Shown: positions 37,244 to 44,858 of the stretch, piece after piece
Layout of the letters: each line of letters begins with the position of its first letter
How positions within the stretch are numbered: position 1 is the first letter of the stretch
From: Myxococcota bacterium
Lineage (GTDB): Bacteria > Myxococcota_A > UBA9160 > UBA4427
Length of the DNA stretch: 64,000 nt
Assembly: GCA_041389495.1 (NCBI GenBank)
Contig: JAWKRT010000003.1
Coordinates: 418,576-482,575, forward strand
Direction of reading: 5' to 3'
Program-made: the position numbers and the translations under genes
The notes under the pieces: generated by a model
Seen by the model: the letters and a program-made list of their open reading frames with translations, nothing else
What the model was told of the DNA's origin: nothing
The model's database searches: none

Positions 37244-38656
37244 TCACGCGAGCGCGAGCACCTCGTCGAAGCCCTCCCGCACGCACGCGACGAGCGCGTC
37301 GAGGTCCGGCACGGCGGCCGCGTCGGCGTTGAGCGAGACGTTCGCCATGTCGTCGATCGTGAAGAGCGTGGCGTTGACCGCGGCTCCCGAGAGCGGGCCG
37401 AAGGTCAGGAAGGCGCGGGCGCGCGCGCCCGCGACGAAGACCGGGGCGGGAATGCCGGGCACCGAGCTCGCGACGAGGTCGTTCTTCGTCGCCGAGGCCG
37501 CATAGGTGCGGAGCGCGAGCGGGAGCGGGAGCCGGTAGAGCACGCCGGCGACGACGTCGGAGTAGGCCTGCGCGGGCTCGTCGCGCGCCTCGGCGACGAC
37601 GGCGTGGTGCGCGCGGATGCGGCGCGCCGGGTCGGGTTCGTCGATGCGCAGGGCGAGGCGGGCGACGGCGATGTGCGTGCCCGCGACGTCCGAGTCGGCC
37701 GCGGCGTTGCGCAGGCTGATCGGGATCGACGCGTTGAGCGCGGCGACGGGCTTGCCGTGCCGCGCGTGGTAGCGGTGGAGCCCGCCCGTCACGCCCGCGA
37801 GGAATGCGTCGCTCACGGTGCCGCCGGCGGCGTGCGCGGCGGCCTTGAGCGCGGCGATCGGCACCTGGAACGCGTCGACGTGGAAGTTCGTCGAGCGCGC
37901 CGTCATGACGGGGCTGAGCGGCCCGGGCATGTCGGCGAGCAGGCGGCGCAGCGAGGCGAGGTCGCGCGCCGCGGACTGCGCCGCACCGACCGGGTCGCGC
38001 GCGACGTCGACGGCCTTGCGCGCGCCCGCCCACAGGCGCCCCGGCACCTGCGCGAGCCGCTCGCGCACCGCCTCGCTCGAGAGCCGCGCCACGTCCGCGT
38101 CCTCGCCGGGCTCGAGCGCGCGCGGCGGCGGGGCGGCGCGCAGGTCGCCGTCGGGCGCGAGGTCGAACGAGTGCCGCATGATGCGCACGCCCGCGACGCC
38201 GTCGGTGACGGCGTGATGCATCTTCCACAGGATGGCCGCGCCGTTCTCGCCGCCCGGCCCCTCGCGCAGGCCGTCGATCGCGTAGAACTCCCACGGCGGG
38301 CGCTCGGGGTCGAAGGCCTGGCGTCCGATCGCGGCCGTGAAGTCGAGCAGCTCGCGCATCGTGCCCGCGCCGCCGAGGCGCAGGAAGCGCAGGTGATAGG
38401 CGAGGTCGAAGTCCTCGGCCCACGCCCAGATGGGCGTCGAGACGAGCTCGGGCATCGGCACGATGCGCTGACGGAGCCGCGGGATCTCGGCCGCCATGCG
38501 CGCGATCTTCGCGGTGAAGCGGGCGCGGTCGGGCGGCGCGTCGAGGACCGTCACCGAGAGGAGCGTCGACCGGAAGCGCCGGTCCCGCTCCATGCGCCAC
38601 AGCATGGCGTCCTGCTCGCCCATCGCGCGCGGGAACTCGATCGTCGCGTCGGACAC
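37244..38656 (-). CDS. Wax-ester synthase/diacylglycerol acyltransferase (WS/DGAT)
   Basis: 470-residue acyltransferase that makes wax esters or triacylglycerol from acyl-CoA. The catalytic HHxxxDG is intact as MHHAVTDG (about residues 146-153). Other family segments include the N-terminal LRQRIVP, a PWEFYAIDGL strand, and SVPGIPAPVFVAGARA with FGPLSGAAVNATLFT in the C-terminal domain. GTG start with GGAAGGAC upstream begins at SDATIEFPRAMGEQDAML, the usual first helix. It lies downstream of a GST-like gene in the same direction (50-bp gap). Together with SCP2 and CoA-ester genes it suggests lipid storage. Confidence 0.9.
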   Translation of the reverse strand: MSDATIEFPRAMGEQDAMLWRMERDRRFRSTLLSVTVLDAPPDRARFTAKIARMAAEIPRLRQRIVPMPELVSTPIWAWAEDFDLAYHLRFLRLGGAGTMRELLDFTAAIGRQAFDPERPPWEFYAIDGLREGPGGENGAAILWKMHHAVTDGVAGVRIMRHSFDLAPDGDLRAAPPPRALEPGEDADVARLSSEAVRERLAQVPGRLWAGARKAVDVARDPVGAAQSAARDLASLRRLLADMPGPLSPVMTARSTNFHVDAFQVPIAALKAAAHAAGGTVSDAFLAGVTGGLHRYHARHGKPVAALNASIPISLRNAAADSDVAGTHIAVARLALRIDEPDPARRIRAHHAVVAEARDEPAQAYSDVVAGVLYRLPLPLALRTYAASATKNDLVASSVPGIPAPVFVAGARARAFLTFGPLSGAAVNATLFTIDDMANVSLNADAAAVPDLDALVACVREGFDEVLALA

Positions 38657-38706
38657 GTCCTTCCGTCCCTTCCTTTCCGGGCTCGCCGCGCGCCGGGCGC
38701 GCTCGC

Positions 38707-39471
38707 CTAACGAAGCGCTTCCCGCGCCGGCCCGCGGTGGCGCGCATAGGTCTCGCGGATCCACTTCGCGCCGGGGTGGTCCTCGAAGCGGCGGGTGAAC
38801 GCGCGCAGCGCGGCGGGGACGGGCGCGGGGAACGCCATGTCGGGGTGCGCGGGGCCGGCGAGCGGCGCGAGCAGCGAGGCCGCCGCGAGGTCGGCGACGC
38901 TGAACGCATCGCCGACCAGGTGGCCGCTCGGGCCGGGCTGCGTCGCGAGCTCGTCGAGCGCGCGCTCGACCGTGGCGAGCCCGCGCGCGACGTCCGCGTC
39001 GTCCCGCGTGCGGTAGGCGCGCGCGATCAGGCGCCGCGCGACGGGGAACATGCCGCGGTAGAGCGCGCGCTTCGCGCGCGCGTGCCCCTCGCTGAAGAGC
39101 GCGCACATGTAGGCGCCCTCGTCGAGCAGCACGCGGAAGACGACCTGGCGCGCGGCGGGCCCGACCTCGTCGTCGAAGCGCCGCTCGATGGCGAGCGCGC
39201 GCTCGCGCTGCGCCGGGTCGGCGGGGTACAGCGGCGGCTCCGGGTAGCGGCGCTCGAGCTCGGCGACGATCGCGGCCGAGCCCTGCACGACCGCGCCGTC
39301 GACGAGGAGCACGGGGGTCGTCGAGGCCGGCGCGATGCGCGCGACGCGCGCGCGGTGCGGGCCGGGCAGCAGGTTCGTGCGCGCGTGCGGGATGCGCTTC
39401 CAGTCGAGCGCCCAGCGCGCCTTCTCGTTGAAGGTCGAGTACGGGAACTGGAGCAGCTCGATCCGCGCCAT
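38707..39471 (-). CDS. Glutathione S-transferase-like protein
   Basis: 254-residue protein with an N-terminal thioredoxin-fold domain (about 1-78: IELLQFPYSTFNEKARWALDW, then TTPVLLVDGAVVQGSAAIVAELE) and an all-helical C-terminal domain (about 90-230: HLVGDAFSVADLAAASLLAPL). The Ser/Thr in PYSTFNEKAR is the likely thiol-contact site. Start ATG 17 bp after the upstream gene, so it is probably translated from the same message as the GT-C gene upstream and WS/DGAT downstream. Substrate unknown. Confidence 0.85.
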   Translation of the reverse strand: MARIELLQFPYSTFNEKARWALDWKRIPHARTNLLPGPHRARVARIAPASTTPVLLVDGAVVQGSAAIVAELERRYPEPPLYPADPAQRERALAIERRFDDEVGPAARQVVFRVLLDEGAYMCALFSEGHARAKRALYRGMFPVARRLIARAYRTRDDADVARGLATVERALDELATQPGPSGHLVGDAFSVADLAAASLLAPLAGPAHPDMAFPAPVPAALRAFTRRFEDHPGAKWIRETYARHRGPAREALR

Positions 39472-39488
39472 CGGGAGGCGCGAACCTA

Positions 39489-41171
39489 TCACGGCGCCGC
39501 GTCGCCCGGTGCGCCGACGCCGTCTTCCGCCACCTCGAAGCCGGGCTCGCTCCGCCGCCCGCCCGGCAGGAAGTGGCGGATGCGCCGCGCGCCGATGCCG
39601 TGCGCGCGCGCCCACTGCGGGCTCGCCGCGCGCGCGGCGAGCGGGTCGAAGCCGCGTTCCGCGTCGAAGGGAACGCCGTGCGCCGCGTAGTAGTCGGCGA
39701 GCGTCGCGCGCGTGGCCGTGCCCGTGGCGTCCCGCCGCACCCAGAGCTCGCTGTTCGCGCTCGCGAAGGCGCGGAGCCACGCGGCGTCGCGCCGCGCGCG
39801 CTCGGGAGCGGGCGCGGCGTCCAGCCAGTCGCGCTCGACGAGGAGCAGGTCGAGCGCGAAGTCGTCGGCGAGGTCGAGGGCGCCCGGGCGCCCGGTCGCG
39901 ATCACGTGACCGGCGCGCACGATGCCCTCGCCGATCTCGGGCCAGCGGCCGTCGGCGAACACGAGGTAGCGCCCGTTCAGCACGAGGTTCAGGTAGCCGC
40001 CCCACTCGGCGCGCGCGAAGAGCCTCCCCTCGAGCGGCGTGCCCGCGCGCGCGAGCTCGTCGAGCAGCGCGGCGCTGCGCACCGGGAACGCGTTCGGCGC
40101 GAAGAGCGTCCCCGCGCGCACGCGCTCGATGCGACGCGCGACGCCCTCCGCGGGCGCGAACAGGAGCGGCGCGGCGACGAGCGCGCCGAGCGTCGCGAGC
40201 ACGGCGACCGCACAGCGCGTGCGCTCGCCGGCGCGCGCGAGCGCGCGCGACGCCTCGGCGCCCGCGAGCGCGACGGGCGCGAACGCGAGCCAGGTGAAGC
40301 GCATCGTGCGCAGCGGTGCGACGGCGCACGCGAGTGCGACGGCGGCGGGTGCGAGCGGCGCGCCGCGCCGCGCCAGGGCGAGGGCGGCGGCAGTGCCGGC
40401 CGCGAGTGCGATCGCGAACGCCGCGAGCAGCGCGCGCGCCGTCGGGTCGCCCGCATAACGAAGGATCGGCAGCCACTCGAGGCTCAGGCTCGCGTTCACG
40501 CGCGCGGACTCGACGAGGTACGGGAAGAGCGCGACGTGGTTCGGCGTCGCGACGAGTGCGAGCGCGCACGCGCCCGCGAGCTGCCACACGCGGCGCGGGT
40601 CGCCGCCGCCGAGCGCGTCGCGCTCGCGCGGCGCGGCGGGTCGCAGCCGTCGGTCGAGCGCGTCCGCGAGCGCGTAGCCCGCGACGAGCGCGGGAAAGAG
40701 CACGGCCGCCGAGTGCGCGTTCGCCCAGAGCGCCGTGGCGATCGCGAAGCCCGCGATCTGCGCCGGGCGGAGCTTCGGGCGCGCGACGAACGCCGCCCCG
40801 TAGAGCGCTGCGCCGACGAGCAGGTTGACGACGTGCGGCCGGACCTGGAAGCGCGCGGCGGCGCCGACCGTGCAGACGACGAGCCCGGCGAGCGCGAGGC
40901 CGCGCGTCGCGCCGGCGCGCCGCAGCAGCGCGTAGACGAGCGCGACGAAGGCGGCGGCGGCCGCCGCGTGCGCCCAGCGGAACGCGGCGATGCCCGCGCG
41001 CGCGAGCAGCTCCCAGTAGCCCCACTGCACGAGCCATTCGTGCGCGACCATCGGCGCGCCGCCCGCGGTGTAGGTGAACGGCTCGGTCCGCGGCACGGCG
41101 CCGTGCGCGGCGATCCAGCGGCCGAGCGCGAGGTGCCAGGCGAGGTCGCCGTTGTCGACGGGCGCGAGCAT
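39489..41171 (-). CDS. GT-C-type multi-spanning membrane protein, start uncertain
   Basis: At least 560 residues with many Ala/Leu/Val-rich TM helices and a soluble C-terminal part (about 400-560) containing YLNLVLNGRYLVFADGRWP. Near the N-terminus VDNGDLAWHLALGRWIAAHGAVPRTEPFTYT resembles the acidic first loop of GT-C glycosyltransferases. The first usable start is the ATG at 41171, yet the same frame just upstream encodes a convincing TM helix (PVVVALAVASTAFLASLA preceded by an Arg-rich segment) with no ATG, GTG or TTG. Either a rare start is used, or an indel hides the true one. Donor and acceptor unknown. Confidence 0.65.
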   Translation of the reverse strand: MLAPVDNGDLAWHLALGRWIAAHGAVPRTEPFTYTAGGAPMVAHEWLVQWGYWELLARAGIAAFRWAHAAAAAAFVALVYALLRRAGATRGLALAGLVVCTVGAAARFQVRPHVVNLLVGAALYGAAFVARPKLRPAQIAGFAIATALWANAHSAAVLFPALVAGYALADALDRRLRPAAPRERDALGGGDPRRVWQLAGACALALVATPNHVALFPYLVESARVNASLSLEWLPILRYAGDPTARALLAAFAIALAAGTAAALALARRGAPLAPAAVALACAVAPLRTMRFTWLAFAPVALAGAEASRALARAGERTRCAVAVLATLGALVAAPLLFAPAEGVARRIERVRAGTLFAPNAFPVRSAALLDELARAGTPLEGRLFARAEWGGYLNLVLNGRYLVFADGRWPEIGEGIVRAGHVIATGRPGALDLADDFALDLLLVERDWLDAAPAPERARRDAAWLRAFASANSELWVRRDATGTATRATLADYYAAHGVPFDAERGFDPLAARAASPQWARAHGIGARRIRHFLPGGRRSEPGFEVAEDGVGAPGDAAP

Positions 41172-41461
41172 CGCGAGGCTCGCGAGGAAGGCCGTCGAAG
41201 CGACGGCGAGCGCGACGACGACGGGGTGCTCGGCCGCGTCGGCCGCGCGCGCGAGCCAGCGGGGGCGGCGCCGCCCGGCGGGTGGGATGCACGCGTCGCG
41301 CGCTGCGACGGCGCGCGCGGCGCGGGCGCGCGCGTCGGGTCCGATTCCAGGGGCAAGGACGCAGGCCTCGACGTGGCGCGCGCGGCGCGGCGGTGGAGAA
41401 GCGTCGCCGCACCGCCGCCGCGGCGCGCGACGCGCGCGAGCGTAGCGGCTCGCGCGCGGCG

Positions 41462-41534
41462 GCGAGCCCCGGGTCGCGCGCGGTCGCGAGCCCGGGGGTC
41501 GCGCGCGGTCGCGAGCCCGGGGTCGCGCGCGGTC
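41462..41534 (+). repeat. Three tandem 24/25-bp repeats
   Basis: Copies at 41462-41485, 41486-41510 and 41511-41534. Each begins GCGAGCCC and ends GTCGCGCGCGGTC; they differ mainly in the length of the C/G run (4C+3G, 3C+5G and 3C+4G). A fourth copy breaks off after GCG. They sit 14 bp upstream of a -10-like element. Confidence 0.75.
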
Positions 41535-41547
41535 GCGCGAAGCGGGC

Positions 41548-41556
41548 TGCTAGGCT
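41548..41556 (+). promoter_or_regulatory. Extended -10-like element before GT-C gene
   Basis: TGCTAGGCT, 48 bp before the GTG of the plus-strand GT-C gene and just after the tandem repeats. Confidence 0.4.
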
Positions 41557-41604
41557 CGCCGCCGTGATGCGCACCGCTCCGCCGCCGTCGGGACCGGGCT
41601 TCGC

Positions 41605-43185
41605 GTGAGCGCCGACGGAGCCGGGCCCGAAGGCGGTCGCGCGAGCGGCGACCGCGCGGCGCGCGCCGCGATCGCGTGCGCCCTCCTCGCCGCGGCCGCG
41701 GCGGCCGCGCTCTTCGCGGCGGTCGTCGCGCTCCGCTTCTCGCATCCCTACGAGCTCGAGTGGATGGAGGGCGGCATGCTCGCGCACGTGCGGCGCGTGC
41801 TCGACGGCCGCCCCGTCTACGCGAAGCCCGACCTCGAGTTCGTCTCCTACCTCTACCCACCGCTCTACTACTGGGCGGGCGCGCTCGCGAGCCTCGTCGT
41901 CGGCGAGGGATTCGGCGCGCTGCGCGGCGTGTCCGTCGCCTCGACGCTCGCAGTGTGCGCCCTGCTCGTGCGCATCGCGCACCGCGAGTCGGGCCGCTTC
42001 GCGGGCGGGCTCGTCGCGGCGGGCCTCCTGCTCGCGGGCTACGAGCGCAGCGGCGCGTGGCTCGACCTCGCGCGGGCGGACGCCTTCTACCTCGCGTGGA
42101 TCGTGCTCGCCGTCGAGCGGCTGCGCGCGTCGTCGTCGACCGCGAGCGCCGTGCAGGCCGGGCTGGCCGTCGCCGCCGCGTTCTTCGTCAAGCAGTCGGT
42201 GGCCGTGATCGCGGCGCCCGTGTGGCTCGTGCTCCTCGCCGTCGATCGCCGGCGCGCGTTCGCAGCGGCGCTCGGCGCCGGCGTTCCCATCGCGCTCGGC
42301 ACGCTGGCGCTCGACGCCGCGCACGACGGCTGGTTCCTCTACTACACGTTCACCGTTCCGCGCGCGCACCCGCTCGAGCCCGGCCAGGGGGCGGCGTTCC
42401 TGACGCGCGACCTCCTCGCCACCTACGGCTTCGCGCTCGCGCTGTTCGGCGCGTACGCCGCGCAGGTCGCGGCGCGCGTTCGCGCGCACCGGGCGCGCTC
42501 CGCGCCGTCCGCACCGCGCCCGGCCGCCGGCGACGCGCTCTTCGCGGCGTTCCTCGTCGGCGCGGCCGCGAGCTCGGGATCGGTGCGCGCGCTCGTCGGC
42601 GCGCACACGAACAACCTGCTGCCGGTGTTCGCCGCGGCGTCGCTGTGCGCGGGCGTCGCCTTCGACGCGTTCGCGGCGCGGGGCGGGCGCGCGGCCGTGC
42701 TCGCGGGCGCGGCCGTCGTCGCGCAGGTCGCGCTCCTCGCCTACGACCCGCGTCCGCTCGTGCCGACGGCGCGCGACGTCGCCGCGGGCGACGCGCTCGT
42801 CGCGCGACTCGCGGCGATCGACGGCGACGTCTGGATCCCGAACCACGGCTATCTCGCGCGGCGCGCGGGCAAGCGCGAGTACGCCCACACGCTCGCGATC
42901 GACAACCTCCTGCTCGACGACTTCGGGCCCGCGCGCCGCGACCTCGAAGCCGAGCTCGTGCGCGGCCTCGCCGAGCGGCGCTTCGCCGCCGTCGTGATCG
43001 AGTCGGACGGACGCTATGGCGGGCTCGCGCAGCGCTTCTACGGGGCGGGCGCGCCGCTCTTCGCGGCGGACGACGTGTTCTTCTGCGTGTCGGGGGGACG
43101 CATCCGCCCGGAGACGCTCTACGGCGCGGGCGCACCGCCGCCGCTCGGCGCGGACACCGCCGCGCCGAGCGCGCCGTCGCGGTAG
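41605..43185 (+). CDS. GT-C/GT39-like membrane glycosyltransferase candidate
   Basis: 526-residue protein. A Gly/Ala/Arg N-terminal tail is followed by about ten hydrophobic segments. The first periplasmic loop has ELEWMEGGMLAHVRRVLDGRPVY and then FVSYLYPPLYYW, the arrangement of GT39-like lipid-linked-sugar transferases. The C-terminal soluble segment ends with RFYGAGAPLFAADDVFFC. GTG start. The last 67 bp overlap the 3' end of the convergent GT-C gene, and the overlap encodes non-conserved tails of both. The five-membrane-protein neighbourhood suggests surface glycan or glycolipid work; substrate unknown. Confidence 0.7.
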   Translation: MSADGAGPEGGRASGDRAARAAIACALLAAAAAAALFAAVVALRFSHPYELEWMEGGMLAHVRRVLDGRPVYAKPDLEFVSYLYPPLYYWAGALASLVVGEGFGALRGVSVASTLAVCALLVRIAHRESGRFAGGLVAAGLLLAGYERSGAWLDLARADAFYLAWIVLAVERLRASSSTASAVQAGLAVAAAFFVKQSVAVIAAPVWLVLLAVDRRRAFAAALGAGVPIALGTLALDAAHDGWFLYYTFTVPRAHPLEPGQGAAFLTRDLLATYGFALALFGAYAAQVAARVRAHRARSAPSAPRPAAGDALFAAFLVGAAASSGSVRALVGAHTNNLLPVFAAASLCAGVAFDAFAARGGRAAVLAGAAVVAQVALLAYDPRPLVPTARDVAAGDALVARLAAIDGDVWIPNHGYLARRAGKREYAHTLAIDNLLLDDFGPARRDLEAELVRGLAERRFAAVVIESDGRYGGLAQRFYGAGAPLFAADDVFFCVSGGRIRPETLYGAGAPPPLGADTAAPSAPSR

Positions 43186-44858
43186 AGGAAGAGCGCGACG
43201 AAGCGCCCGTCGGGCAGCTGCACGTGGCCGAACGCGTAGTCGCGCCGGAAGCGCGGGTCGGCCAGCAGGTCGAGGTCGGACGGGAACGCGGGCTGGAAGG
43301 CCTGCTCGATCGGGAGCGGCGCGGCGGACGCGCGCGGGATGCCGACGAGGACGACGTCGGGCCGCTGGTCGAGCACCCACGCGCCGTCGTGGCTCTCGTG
43401 GCCCGGGACGCCGAGCGCCTTGCCGGGCGCGCGCGCGACGCGGGCCGACGTGAGCCCGAGCATGTCGACGACGGGGAGCCGACTCGCGAAGCCGACGGCG
43501 CCGATCGCGTTCGCGGCGATGGTGGCGTCGGGTGCGCGCGCCGCGAGGAAGCGGCCGAGGTCGCCGAGGTCGCGGATGCGCGCGTCGTCCGTGCGGAGAT
43601 AGGCGATGTCGAAGCCCGCGAACGAGTTCGGCAGGCACGCGAGCGGGAGCGCGGCGGCGACCGCGACGAGCGCGCGGCGCGCGAGCCCGGCCGGCGGCGC
43701 GAGCAGCGCGCCGACCGCATGGCCGAGCAGCAGCGCGACGAGCGGCTGCGCCCATGCCCACATGCGGTAGTAGACGAGCGCGTCGCCGCCGATGCGCAGG
43801 TACCAGACGACGAACGCACCGAGCAGCGCAGCCGACGCGAGCCGCGGATCGGCGGGGCGCCGCGCGAGCACGCCGAGCGCGAGCGCGACGGCGACGAGCG
43901 GCGCGAACGCGTGCACGCGCAGGTAGTGCCACGTGAAAAGCGCGCCGCGCTCGACGATCGCGAGCGAGAGCGGGTGCGACTTCGCGTAGTACGTGTTCGG
44001 GAGCGGGTCGCCGTAGTAGGCGAGGGCGGCGACGGCGACGGCGCCCCACGCGAGCACGCCCGCCGCGGCGAGCGGCCACGCGACGCGGAGCCCTCGCGCG
44101 AGGGCCGCGCGCAGCGGTGGCGCGCCCGCGTCGCCGTCGCGAACGGCCGCGCGTGCGAACGCGAGCCAGGCGGCGAGCGCGAGCGCATAGCCCGCGCCCT
44201 CGGGCCGCACGACCGCCGCGACCCCGAGCGCGCCGGCCGCGAGCGCGACGGCGCGTCGCCCGCCGCTCGCCGCGCCCGCGGCGCTCTTCGCCGCTCCTGC
44301 GGCGTTCTTCGCCGCTCCTGCGGCGCCCTTCGCCGCGCCTGCGGCGCTCTTCGCCGCTCCCGCGGCGCCCTCCGCTGCGAGCGCGGCGAGGAGGAGCGCG
44401 AGCGCGAACAGCGGCCCTTCGAGTCCCGCGGTCGTCCAGAGCGCGAACGGGCCGCTCGCCGCGAGCCACGCACAGCCGACCGCGGCGGGGAGCGCGCTCG
44501 TGTAGCGGTGGGCGAGCGCGAGCGCGACGGCGAGCACGCAGCCGAGCGAGGCGACGACGCCGACGGCCTGCGCCGCGCCGACGAGCGGCGCGCCGAGCGC
44601 GCCGAGCGCCGCGACGAGCGCCACGAAGCCCGGGTTCGAGAAGCCCATCACGCGCTCGCCCGGATTGAAGACGAGCCCCTCCCCGCGCAGCCAGTGGTCG
44701 ACGTAGCGGAGCGAGATGTAGGCGTCGTCGGCGACGTGGTCGAAGTGGCGCGCGTGGAGCCAGAGCGCGAGGCCCGCCGCGAGCGCGACACCGAGTGCGG
44801 CGGCGCGCGCCCGCGCGGCGTCGGGGCGCGCGCGCGCGCGCGCTGCGGCGCCGGTCAC
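43119..44858 (-). CDS. AftB/ZomB-like GT-C membrane protein with heptapeptide repeat
   Basis: 579-residue multi-spanning protein. After the first TM helix, ADDAYISLRYVDHWLRGEGLVF (about 43-64) and NPGERVMGFSNPGF resemble the acidic motif and following stretch of AftB/ZomB-like arabinosyltransferases. A late segment NAIGAVGFASRLPVVDMLGLT matches a motif shared with the next two homologues. Residues about 164-198 are five copies of AAGAAK(S/G/N), encoded by a 21-bp minisatellite, in a loop between TM helices. GTG start overlaps the upstream stop (GTGA). Family resemblance is by eye; sugar donor unknown. Confidence 0.7.
   Translation of the reverse strand: MTGAAARARARPDAARARAAALGVALAAGLALWLHARHFDHVADDAYISLRYVDHWLRGEGLVFNPGERVMGFSNPGFVALVAALGALGAPLVGAAQAVGVVASLGCVLAVALALAHRYTSALPAAVGCAWLAASGPFALWTTAGLEGPLFALALLLAALAAEGAAGAAKSAAGAAKGAAGAAKNAAGAAKSAAGAASGGRRAVALAAGALGVAAVVRPEGAGYALALAAWLAFARAAVRDGDAGAPPLRAALARGLRVAWPLAAAGVLAWGAVAVAALAYYGDPLPNTYYAKSHPLSLAIVERGALFTWHYLRVHAFAPLVAVALALGVLARRPADPRLASAALLGAFVVWYLRIGGDALVYYRMWAWAQPLVALLLGHAVGALLAPPAGLARRALVAVAAALPLACLPNSFAGFDIAYLRTDDARIRDLGDLGRFLAARAPDATIAANAIGAVGFASRLPVVDMLGLTSARVARAPGKALGVPGHESHDGAWVLDQRPDVVLVGIPRASAAPLPIEQAFQPAFPSDLDLLADPRFRRDYAFGHVQLPDGRFVALFLYRDGALGAAVSAPSGGGAPAP
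44275..44379 (-). repeat. Five-copy 21-bp in-frame minisatellite
   Basis: Five head-to-tail 21-bp units (44275-44295, 44296-44316, 44317-44337, 44338-44358, 44359-44379), each plus-strand unit close to CC(C/T)GCGGCGCTCTTCGCCGC. They lie inside a GT-C gene and keep the frame. Copies differ by a few bases, the outermost most, suggesting slippage expansion. Confidence 0.85.

Larger units (their letters stand above)
41172..41604. other. Divergent gap between two GT-C genes, with repeats
   Basis: 433 bp between divergent GT-C genes. The first 100 bp or so look like coding DNA for a missed N-terminus of the minus-strand gene (a TM helix in frame). Beyond that the DNA is GC-rich, with three tandem 24/25-bp repeats (41462-41534) and an extended -10-like element (41548-41556) for the plus-strand gene. 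Confidence 0.5.

Noticed and set aside
37244..39106. Upstream-extended start for the WS/DGAT protein (to 39106)
   Set aside because: The extension overlaps the GST gene in another frame, is Arg-rich and adds nothing known for the family; the GTG at 38656 has a ribosome-binding site.
39483..39492. Extended -10 TGATAGGTT before the GST gene
   Set aside because: The TGA and TAG here are the stop region of the upstream GT-C gene; the match is probably forced by stop codons and the genes look co-transcribed.
41462..41534. CRISPR-like array
   Set aside because: The repeats are directly tandem with no spacers, and no cas genes are present.
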